19,699 nucleotides of DNA from Opitutia bacterium UBA957 (GTDB lineage Bacteria > Verrucomicrobiota > Verrucomicrobiia > Opitutales > UBA953). The notes under the pieces are model-generated. The model did no database searches. It had not been told where the DNA came from and saw nothing but the letters and a program-made list of their open reading frames with translations. A program made the position numbers and the translations under genes. The stretch spans positions 15,734-35,432 of the forward strand of contig DBCN01000044.1 in the NCBI GenBank assembly GCA_002293065.1, given 5' to 3'. Shown piece after piece: positions 14,382 to 19,699 of this stretch. How positions within the stretch are numbered: the stretch's first letter is position 1; each line of letters starts with the position of its first letter.

Positions 14382-14922
14382 TTTTCGGGGGTGACCTGGC
14401 CCCGTGGGGTAGTCATGGTTTGTTGGTCCAGCAGAATCCAATGCTGTGTTGGGGTGGATTGCGCATCCTCGGGTGCGGGCGTCGCTGGCTGTGATTCGCG
14501 GAGCTGGTTAAGGGCTCATCCCGCACATGAGGTCTCACTGTGACGGTGAAACTTCCTCGTAGATCGACATTTTACTTGCGTCAGGTCTTTGCGGGATTAG
14601 GTTTCTTGTGCTGAGATAACTATGACAACAGTGGCTGCGGCAAGCAGACGCAAAGTCGGTTTAAGGCAATAAAACCAATGAAAAAGACGGTAAAAGGAGA
14701 TTTCGAATCCCATCATCTCCGCCACTTTAACTGACCTATAAGACGTGCCGGATGGGATGAGAACCCGTTCGGTGAGCCGTTAGGCGAAAAGGCGATGCCA
14801 AAGGCATCGGGCGAAGCCCGGAGCGGAGCGCAGCCAATCCCATCTTCTTCGCTGGGCTTGCGTGTCCAATCGTCTGTTCCGAGTAGACCTCCTTCGGTGC
14901 TGGGCTAGTAAAGTCATACCCC
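14382..14922. other. Gene-free stretch after the IS remnant
   Basis: 14382-14403 holds the presumed right IS end. 14404-14690 has no recognisable gene in any frame and becomes markedly AT-richer from about 14560. 14696-14851 is copy 2 of the tRNA-Ser-tail repeat. 14852-14922 is the leader of the next gene, without a promoter I can assign confidently. Confidence 0.7.
14702..14851 (+). repeat. tRNA-Ser-tail structured repeat, copy 2
   Basis: Starts TTCGAATCCCATCATCTCCG followed by CCA, as a tRNA-Ser gene would end, but without a tRNA body. Stems correspond to copy 1 with different bases: ATCCCATC/GATGGGAT (14707-14714/14751-14758), CGATGCC/GGCATCG (14793-14809), GGGC/GCCC (14809-14819). It closes with GAGCGCAGCCAATC (14826-14839) and CCATCTTCTTCG, itself similar to the element's own beginning, so the unit is flanked by imperfect direct repeats. 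An extra hairpin GGAGAT/ATCTCC (14696-14701/14715-14720) overlaps the left end. Confidence 0.7.
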
Positions 14923-16047
14923 ATGGAGACTCCTGCCCCTAAGTCGGAACGCCTGCTTTCGCTCGATGCCCTGCGCGGCTTCGATCTCTTCTGGATTGTG
15001 GGTGGACACGGTATCCTTGTCGCGCTCTTCAAGCTGACCGAGTGGGGCTGGTTGGGTGCGATTGATGCTCAGCTCAAGCACGTCGATTGGAACGGCTTCC
15101 AGGCTTACGACCTCATCTTCCCATTGTTCTTGTTCATGGCTGGCGTCTCTACGCCCTACTCGCTGACCCGTCGCCTGACGGAAGGCGCCCGCTCCGAAGT
15201 CATTCGCAAGGTCATTCAACGCGGCCTCATCCTCGTCCTGCTCGGCATCATCTATAACAACGGACTCCAGTGGAAGGGGCTGGAGAATATGCGCTTCGGT
15301 AGCGTGCTCGGCCGCATCGGTCTCGCCGGCATGTTCGCGCAGCTCATCTTCGCTTTCAACTTCGAGGCGCCGAAGCGGCTCTGGTATTGGCTCGCGGGTA
15401 TTCTGCTCGGCTATTGGGCGGTCATGTCGTTCGGCCATGCGCCGGGTTTCGCGGCTGGCGACCTGACGATGGAAGGGAACTTCGCCAGTTACGTCGACCG
15501 ACTGCTCCTGCCGGGGAAGCTCCACAAAGGCATCCACGATCCGGAAGGCTTGCTCGCGGTCCTGCCAGCCATCGGCAACGCACTACTCGGTATCCTGGCG
15601 GGACTCTGGCTCCGCCGCTCCGCGGAAGAAGCCTCGGGTGATCGTCAGGCCGCCGGCTTGGCGCTCGCGGGTCTGGCGTTACTCGCTATCGGCGGACTCT
15701 GGAGTTTCGTCTTCCCGCTGAATAAGAATCTTTGGACCAGTTCGTTCGTCCTCTGGACCTGCGGTTGGGGCAGTCTGCTGCTCTCCTTCTTTTATTGGAC
15801 GATCGACGTGCGTGGCTGGCTGCGCGGCTTCGGCGCGTTCTTCGCCGTCATCGGGATGAACTCGGTGCTCATCTACATGGCCGGCAAGTTCATCAACTTC
15901 GACTTCACCGCGCGGGCGCTCTTCGGGGGCCTAGCCAATGCGTTCCCCGCGGGGTGGGGCGCATTGCTGCTCGCTGTCGGGTTCCTTGCGGTGGAGTGGC
16001 TCCTCCTCTGGTTCCTCAAGGAGAAGAAGGTGTTTTTGAGGGTTTAG
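14923..16047 (+). CDS. Heparan-alpha-glucosaminide N-acetyltransferase-like membrane protein (DUF5009)
   Basis: Multi-pass inner-membrane protein of the family related to human HGSNAT and bacterial NagX, thought to acylate sugars across the membrane. The 374-residue sequence begins with the family hallmark RLLSLDALRGFDLFWIVGGHG (about 9-29), then FQAYDLIFPLFLFMAGVSTPYSL (about 59-81), the conserved GRIGLAGMFAQLI block, WTSSFVLWTCGWG and GMNSVLIYMAGKFI near the C-terminus. About ten hydrophobic helices are visible. In PVC and Bacteroidetes genomes such genes often accompany glycan degradation, which fits the lyase remnant upstream, but no operon partner is present. The stop at 16045-16047 is only four bases from the 11-bp repeat array. 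Confidence 0.9.
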   Translation: METPAPKSERLLSLDALRGFDLFWIVGGHGILVALFKLTEWGWLGAIDAQLKHVDWNGFQAYDLIFPLFLFMAGVSTPYSLTRRLTEGARSEVIRKVIQRGLILVLLGIIYNNGLQWKGLENMRFGSVLGRIGLAGMFAQLIFAFNFEAPKRLWYWLAGILLGYWAVMSFGHAPGFAAGDLTMEGNFASYVDRLLLPGKLHKGIHDPEGLLAVLPAIGNALLGILAGLWLRRSAEEASGDRQAAGLALAGLALLAIGGLWSFVFPLNKNLWTSSFVLWTCGWGSLLLSFFYWTIDVRGWLRGFGAFFAVIGMNSVLIYMAGKFINFDFTARALFGGLANAFPAGWGALLLAVGFLAVEWLLLWFLKEKKVFLRV

Positions 16048-16051
16048 GGGG

Positions 16052-16280
16052 AGTCGAGGAAGGGGCGGGGAAGAATCGGAGAAGAGTCGGAGAAGAGTCG
16101 GGGAAGAGTCGGAGAAGAATCGGAGAAGAGTCGGGGGAGAGTCGGCGGAGAATCGCGGGAGAGTCGGGGAAGGGTAGTAGGAGAGTTGGAGAAGAGTCGG
16201 GGGAGAATCGGGGAAGGGTAGTAGGAGGGTCGGGGGAGAATCGGGGGGAATCGGGTGAGGGTAGGATAGAATCGGGGTAC
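16052..16280 (+). repeat. Tandem array of 11-bp units (long arm)
   Basis: About 21 head-to-tail units of consensus AGTCGGRGAAG (variants AATCG, GGTCG, GGTAGTAGGAG), in strict 11-base phase from 16052; a looser purine-rich tail runs to about 16300. A higher-order 44-bp (4 x 11) period is visible where AGGGTAGTAG recurs at 16171 and 16215. The plus strand is almost pure purine with repeated G4-G5 runs. The same unit occurs inverted at 16764-16850. The array starts right after the preceding stop codon. Confidence 0.93.
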
Positions 16281-16307
16281 GGAAGGGGCGGGTGAGGGCG
16301 GTGGTAG

Positions 16308-16697
16308 TTATTTATCGTTGGGGGTGCCGTTGTGGATGCGGCGTAGTCGGTATTTGATGAGGCCGCCGATGAGTCGAGCGACGAGGGTTGTTTTCTCGAG
16401 CAACACGAGCCGGTCGTCGGGCGGGATGAGGCCTGTGCGTTCGCAAATGTCGAATTGAGTTTCCAGCTCGTTGAGGGAGCCCCGTGCGATGTACAGAAAG
16501 CGAAGGGCGTCTTTTTGCGTTCCGCGCCCGCTTCCTTCGGCGATGTTCGAGGGGATGGAGACGGCGGCGGACCGAATCTGCTCAGCCAGCTCCCGGTCGA
16601 TGTGCCGTTTGTGCTTAGCGCAGAGGGAGTAGGTGGCGGCGACCAGGTCGCTTGCTTCCGTCCAGGCTTTAAGGTTTTTGTACGTAGGCTGCGGCAT
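16308..16697 (-). CDS. Four-helix-bundle protein (S23/rRNA intervening-sequence protein family)
   Basis: 129 residues, almost all helical. It starts MPQPTYKNLKAWTEASDLVA, followed by ELAEQIRSAAVSIPSNIAEGSGR (about 36-58), the clear signature of the four-helix-bundle family (first described from ORFs in 23S rRNA intervening sequences, 'S23', and structurally akin to Avd of diversity-generating retroelements). RFLYIARGSLNELETQFDI and a C-terminal helix with a basic end follow. Members form pentameric bundles with a positive face and probably bind nucleic acid; their function outside rRNA is unknown. The gene has no same-strand partner, no clear ribosome binding site, and lies between two inverted arrays of one 11-bp repeat (16052-16280 and 16764-16850). 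No reverse transcriptase or variable repeat is nearby. Confidence 0.93.
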   Translation of the reverse strand: MPQPTYKNLKAWTEASDLVAATYSLCAKHKRHIDRELAEQIRSAAVSIPSNIAEGSGRGTQKDALRFLYIARGSLNELETQFDICERTGLIPPDDRLVLLEKTTLVARLIGGLIKYRLRRIHNGTPNDK

Positions 16698-16763
16698 TCA
16701 CGAATGGGTGCAGTTCTGCCGCCAAGGTGCGAACGGAGATATCCCTCAGCCGACAGGAAACCC

Positions 16764-16850
16764 CGACTCTCCTCCGACCCTTTCCCGACTCTTCTCCGAT
16801 TCTATCCCGACTCTTCCTCGACTCTTTCCTCGATTCCAACCCCTCTTCCT
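16764..16850 (-). repeat. Inverted array of the same 11-bp units (short arm)
   Basis: On the plus strand CGA marks unit starts at 16764, 16775, 16786, 16797, 16808, 16819 and 16831 (spacing 11,11,11,11,11,12), units like CGACTCTTCTC. Reverse-complemented, they are the units of the 16052-16280 array; for example 16784-16803 is the exact 20-base inverse of 16116-16135. It lies upstream of the four-helix-bundle gene and ends 17 bases before the DUF983 start codon. Confidence 0.92.
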
Positions 16851-16866
16851 TCAATACTGTTCCATC

Positions 16867-17274
16867 ATGTCCGAACCTGTCCTTAAAGTCACCCGCGGTG
16901 ACATCATGATGCGTGGGGTGATCTGCCGTTGCCCGAATTGCGGCCGCCCCGGCTTGCTGAAGTCTTGGTTTCGGCTGAATGATGCGTGTGCGCAGGGGTG
17001 CGGGCTCGACCTCGCCAAGTCCGCGGGGGTCTATTCTGGCACGACTTCCATCGGATACGTCGCGGCGATTATCTTCGTCATCATCCCCACGTGCTTCCTG
17101 GTGGGCTTCAAACTCCTCACGGTCGGGCAGGGCGTGGCGCTGGGTATCCTGGGGTCGCTGGGCTTCATCGTACTGATCTACCCGGTCATGCTTTGCTGGA
17201 TGGTGATGGCCTACCATGTGGCCTTACCCGAAGAACTGCCGGCCAATCAGGGCAAATCCCAAGGAAAACGCTAG
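16867..17274 (+). CDS. DUF983 family zinc-ribbon membrane protein
   Basis: 135-residue protein with an N-terminal cytoplasmic zinc-ribbon, CRCPNCG (about 19-25) and CAQGCGLDL (about 41-49), then two hydrophobic helices (about 61-85 and 90-115) and a polar tail. This is the DUF983 arrangement; members occur near cytochrome oxidase or lipid genes in some bacteria, but no biochemical role is established. ATG at 16867 is chosen because it begins the family-like sequence MSEPVLKVTRGDIMMRGVICRC; the frame is open further upstream only because it runs through the 11-bp array. Its own promoter would have to lie in or beyond the array, so transcription may be affected by it. Confidence 0.85.
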   Translation: MSEPVLKVTRGDIMMRGVICRCPNCGRPGLLKSWFRLNDACAQGCGLDLAKSAGVYSGTTSIGYVAAIIFVIIPTCFLVGFKLLTVGQGVALGILGSLGFIVLIYPVMLCWMVMAYHVALPEELPANQGKSQGKR

Positions 17275-17288
17275 GCCGAGGTAGGCTC

Positions 17289-17323
17289 TTGACTTGCATC
17301 ATCAAATCTAGATAGGTTGATGC
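17289..17323 (+). promoter_or_regulatory. Candidate metF operator with overlapping promoter elements
   Basis: A dyad centred between 17309 and 17310: GCATCA (17296-17301) and TGATGC (17318-17323) flank the palindromic core ATCTAGAT (17306-17313). 22 of 28 positions are symmetric. TTGACT (17289-17294) resembles a -35 box and partly precedes the dyad; no well-spaced -10 box is evident. The dyad ends one base before the metF ATG. Confidence 0.5.
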
Positions 17324-17324
17324 G

Positions 17325-18203
17325 ATGTTAAGAGATGCCTTCCTCTCCCGTCTACGGTCCCCTGGCCGTCCGACGGTTTCCGTGGAGTTCTTCCCGCCGA
17401 AGAAGCCCGAGGAAGCTGCGGCCATGCTAGAAACCGCCCGGGCGCTGCAGCCCCTGGGCATCGATTTCGCCTCTTTCACCTATGGCGCAGGTGGCTCCGA
17501 CCGCTCGACCGTCCTCGAATACGGCTCCAAGCTCGTGCAGGCGGGCTTTCCGCTCATCGCCCACCTGACCTGCGTGGGCCACAGTCGGGCCGAGCTAGCC
17601 GATATCATCGCCAAATACGACGACGCAGGGTTTGCCGGTATCTTGGCCCTGCGGGGCGATCCGCCCAAGGGACAGACGGAGTTCACCGCCCACCCCGAGG
17701 GCTTTGCGCACGCCTTGGGCTTGGTTGATCTGATTCGTCGCGAGCGCCCGGGACGCTTCGCCATCGGCGTCGCGGGTTTCCCGGAGCGCCACCCGAGTTC
17801 CCCGGACGACTTGTCGGACATCCGCCACTTGGCGGGCAAGGTCGCCGCCGGCGCCGATTTCGTCACCACCCAGCTCTTCTTGGACAACGAAGACTACTTC
17901 CGGTTCGTCGCCCGCGCCCGGGCGGCGGGCGTTTCCGTGCCGATTCTGCCGGGCATCATGCCGGTGCTTTCGCTCAAGCAGGCCCGTCGTTTCTGTGGAT
18001 TCTGCCAAGCCAAGATTCCGGCCGCGCTCATCCAGGAGCTCGAAGCCTGCGGGGAAGACGAGGAAGCCCAACGGAAGGTTGGGGTCTCGTGGGCGGTGCG
18101 GCAGATCCGCGGCCTCCTCGGCCGTGGCGTCCCCGGCTACCACGTCTACATCTTGAACCGCTCGCAGTCGGCCTTGGAGTTGTTCGCTCAGCTTAAGTCC
18201 TAG
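17325..18203 (+). CDS. metF: 5,10-methylenetetrahydrofolate reductase
   Basis: Flavoenzyme that reduces methylene-THF to methyl-THF for methionine synthesis. 292 residues, near the 296 of E. coli MetF. VSVEFFPPKKPEE places the catalytic Glu at residue 21. FASFTYGAGGSDR, HLTCVGHSRAEL, ILALRGDPPKG (the flavin/folate Asp loop), GVAGFPERHP, KVAAGADFVTTQLFLD and LPGIMPVLS are successive strand-end motifs of the TIM barrel, and GVPGYHVYILNRS is the usual end. The start is at 17325, directly after a dyad-symmetric site (17296-17323), suggesting repression by a methionine/SAM-responsive regulator (inference). The next gene follows after 47 bases on the same strand. Confidence 0.96.
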   Translation: MLRDAFLSRLRSPGRPTVSVEFFPPKKPEEAAAMLETARALQPLGIDFASFTYGAGGSDRSTVLEYGSKLVQAGFPLIAHLTCVGHSRAELADIIAKYDDAGFAGILALRGDPPKGQTEFTAHPEGFAHALGLVDLIRRERPGRFAIGVAGFPERHPSSPDDLSDIRHLAGKVAAGADFVTTQLFLDNEDYFRFVARARAAGVSVPILPGIMPVLSLKQARRFCGFCQAKIPAALIQELEACGEDEEAQRKVGVSWAVRQIRGLLGRGVPGYHVYILNRSQSALELFAQLKS

Positions 18204-18250
18204 GTATCTAATAGGTTTGTCATCCCCATGGCCTGGGAGTGTGATGGTGC

Positions 18251-19519
18251 ATGTCCGCCCCCTCGAATTCAGCCGTTTCTCACGTTGGCTGGCAGCGAGG
18301 CTTCTGGTGCCTGATGGGTACGCAGTTCCAGAACGCCTTCAGCGACAACGCGCTCAAGCAGCTGATCATCCTCGTGCTTCTGGCGGGCGCCGCCAAGGCC
18401 AAGGCCGGGGAAGCGGCGAACGATCAGCTGGTCGCTTTGGTGACGGCGGTCTTCTCCGCGCCCTTCATCCTCTTCGCGATGCTAGGGGGCTGGCTGGCGG
18501 ACCGTAACAGCAAGCAACGCATGATGGTTTACGTGAAGGCGGCGGAGATGGGCATCATGGCGTTCGCGGGGGTCGCCCTGTGGCTGGAAAGCTTGCCGCT
18601 TCTGTTGGGCGCCATCTTCCTGATGGGGTGTCACAGCGCCATCTTTGCGCCTTCCAAGTATGGAATCCTGCCGGAGATTTTACCGCACGACAAACTCTCA
18701 TGGGGCAACGGCATCCTTGAGCTGCTAACTTTTCTCGGCGTCATCCTCGGCGTGGTCGCCGCCGGAGTCTTCTCCGACGCCTTCTTGAAGGAGGGGCGCG
18801 AGTGGGTCGCCGGCCCTATCCTCATGGCCATTGCCTTCGTCGGCTGGCTGCTCAGTCGGCAGGTCACGCCCGTTCCCGCGGCCGATCCGACCTGCCCGGT
18901 CCGCATCAATCCGGTCACCGACCTCTGGCGTCAGCTCCGGATCATGAAGCAGGATCGGGATCTCTGGCGCGCGTGCTGGGGGAATACCGGCTTCTATTTC
19001 ATCTCGGCCTTGGTGATGATGAACATGGTGGTCTTCTGTAAGAGCGTCCTCAATCTGACCGACACCCAGAACAGCATGATGAACGTATGGTTGGCGGTCG
19101 GCATCGGTATCGGCAGCGTCGTCGCGGGTTATGCCTCCCGCGGTCGTATCGAGTATCGCCTCGTCCCGCTTGGTGCGCTCGGCCTGGCCCTGAGCACCGT
19201 GCCGATGGGCATGGAGGGCGTCACGGCCGACACTTTCCGAATCTGCATGGCCACCTTGGGCTTCTCCGCCGGCCTGTTCATCGTCCCAGTCGTCTCCGTC
19301 ATCCAGCACCGTCCTTCCCCCGAGAGCAAGGGTGCGGTGCAGGGGAGCGTGAGTAGCCTGAGTTTTCTCGGGATTATGGCTGCCGCCGGCGTCCAATGGA
19401 TTGCCCGCGAGGCTTTCCAGATCTCGTCTGCGCAGGTTTTCTGGGTGTGCGGGGCATCGGCGCTCATCTGCGGAGCCTATGCAGCCATTTCCCGGGGCAG
19501 GTTCATCGAGATCGAGTAG
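18251..19519 (+). CDS. MFS transporter, lysophospholipid transporter LplT-like
   Basis: 422-residue major-facilitator protein with about twelve hydrophobic helices. FQNAFSDNALKQLII at the first helix, GGWLADRNSKQRMMVYVKAAEM (the loop 2-3 signature), FAPSKYGILPEILPHDKLSWGNGILEL and NTGFYFISALVMM are the blocks shared with LplT and the MFS half of fused LplT-Aas proteins, which flip lysophospholipids inward for re-acylation. No acyltransferase or AMP-ligase domain is fused here: the protein stops with GRFIEIE. The ATG at 18251 has GGGAG about 12 bases upstream (a long spacing). Substrate by family resemblance only. Confidence 0.82.
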   Translation: MSAPSNSAVSHVGWQRGFWCLMGTQFQNAFSDNALKQLIILVLLAGAAKAKAGEAANDQLVALVTAVFSAPFILFAMLGGWLADRNSKQRMMVYVKAAEMGIMAFAGVALWLESLPLLLGAIFLMGCHSAIFAPSKYGILPEILPHDKLSWGNGILELLTFLGVILGVVAAGVFSDAFLKEGREWVAGPILMAIAFVGWLLSRQVTPVPAADPTCPVRINPVTDLWRQLRIMKQDRDLWRACWGNTGFYFISALVMMNMVVFCKSVLNLTDTQNSMMNVWLAVGIGIGSVVAGYASRGRIEYRLVPLGALGLALSTVPMGMEGVTADTFRICMATLGFSAGLFIVPVVSVIQHRPSPESKGAVQGSVSSLSFLGIMAAAGVQWIAREAFQISSAQVFWVCGASALICGAYAAISRGRFIEIE

Positions 19520-19531
19520 ATCCGGGCGCTG

Positions 19532-19548
19532 CTTAATCTTGGATTAAG
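19532..19548. terminator. Short hairpin after the MFS gene
   Basis: CTTAATC (19532-19538) pairs perfectly with GATTAAG (19542-19548) around TTG, 12 bases after the stop codon. There is no T-run afterwards and the stem is AT-rich, so it is a weak terminator candidate or an operator. Confidence 0.3.
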
Positions 19549-19654
19549 GGCGGCCAGGGTAGAATTTGGGCCCCGTCCCTCGTGCGCCGCAACCATGGCG
19601 TGGGCTGGGCGACTTTCACCACCAGGAACATCCTCTTCGATACCAAGGACTCGC

Positions 19655-19699
19655 GTCACCAGCGAAGTCGGCCGCGGCACGACCTTCCGCGTACGTCTG
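19655..19699 (+). other. Possible C-terminal fragment of a sensor histidine kinase
   Basis: The last 45 bases encode VTSEVGRGTTFRVRL, which resembles the S-x-G-x-GTTF-x-x-x-L end of the HATPase domain of histidine kinases, running off the window edge. The upstream sequence in the same frame (19560-19654) does not look like the rest of a kinase; another frame shows NHG near 19590, as expected before this motif. It is therefore either a frameshifted remnant or a chance match. Confidence 0.25.

Larger units (their letters stand above)
13427..14403 (+). mobile_element. Degenerate IS3-family insertion sequence (internally deleted)
   Basis: Contains orfA and a truncated orfB in the overlapping -1 arrangement typical of IS3-type elements. 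Possible outer ends are GGTCAC (13427-13432) and GTGACC (14391-14396), with a second inverted pair GGGGCCAG (13440-13447) and CTGGCCCC (14396-14403); the precise boundaries are unresolved. orfB is cut at about 14345, just after its second catalytic Asp, so the right third of the transposase is gone and the copy cannot move by itself. The insertion breaks a polysaccharide lyase gene on the left; on the right there is no matching gene fragment. Confidence 0.7.

Noticed and set aside
13823..14494. Alternative 223-codon plus-strand frame in the IS
   Set aside because: Shadow of orfB in another phase; orfB has the DDE motifs and joins orfA through the A8 shift site.
15732..16295. Plus-strand frame through the 11-bp array giving an RRRxGEESG-repeat protein
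   Set aside because: The periodic peptide is a by-product of an 11-base repeat, which changes frame at every unit; the first half is a shadow of the DUF5009 gene.
16052..16850. CRISPR array
   Set aside because: Units of 11 bp are directly adjacent with no spacers, and no cas genes are present.
16308..16850. Diversity-generating retroelement (four-helix-bundle protein as Avd)
   Set aside because: No reverse transcriptase, template repeat or variable-repeat target gene is in the neighbourhood; the protein reads more like the S23/IVP group.
17289..17314. Standard sigma-70 promoter for metF using TTGACT and TAGATA
   Set aside because: The spacing is only 14 bases, too short for a normal promoter, so only the -35-like box is mentioned as a possibility.

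Overview
The window is GC-rich chromosomal DNA that most likely comes from a Verrucomicrobiota (PVC superphylum) bacterium. Three things point there: a very large secreted cytochrome c of the PVC type (DUF1080 + propeller + HEAT + LamG + CxxCH), an rpoZ of the diverged 'MRDDYLQDA' kind next to smpB, and remnants of a polysaccharide lyase gene. This placement is inference from gene content; no rRNA gene is present to test it.

Layout. (1) 1-4700 is core housekeeping: the tail of rpmB (L28) with a strong terminator, dgkA on the minus strand, then a plus-strand run rpoZ-smpB-trmL. Converging on it is a tightly overlapped minus-strand unit sufT-hemW-EamA transporter, in which both junctions are TGATG overlaps. 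(2) 4716-8987 encodes the 1423-residue PVC cytochrome, followed by argS (9053-10831). (3) 10832-14922 is an accessory stretch: a large cruciform, copies of a structured repeat whose left end looks like the 3' tail of a tRNA-Ser gene, a lower-GC cotH-family gene bracketed by that repeat, a small membrane-protein gene with an in-frame TAG, and a 5'-truncated polysaccharide lyase cut by a decayed IS3-family element. The IS still shows its A8 frameshift window. (4) 14923-17274 has a heparan-alpha-glucosaminide N-acetyltransferase-like membrane protein (DUF5009) and a DUF983 protein. Between them sits a four-helix-bundle (S23/IVP-type) gene enclosed by two inverted arrays of one 11-bp repeat. (5) 17275-19699 has metF, with a striking operator-like dyad at its start, an LplT-like MFS transporter, and an unclear end that may touch a histidine-kinase gene.

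How the genes relate: the first block is translation and transcription support (L28, omega, SmpB trans-translation, TrmL, ArgS) with Fe-S/heme maturation (SufT, HemW). The accessory block suggests polysaccharide breakdown capacity that is partly decayed. The most unusual structure is the four-helix-bundle gene inside inverted 11-bp arrays (16052-16850). It has the architecture of a small mobile or RNA-structured cassette, comparable in gene and hairpin logic to rRNA intervening sequences but lying between protein genes. The second is the covarying tRNA-Ser-tail repeat family. No complete tRNA, rRNA or CRISPR array was found.
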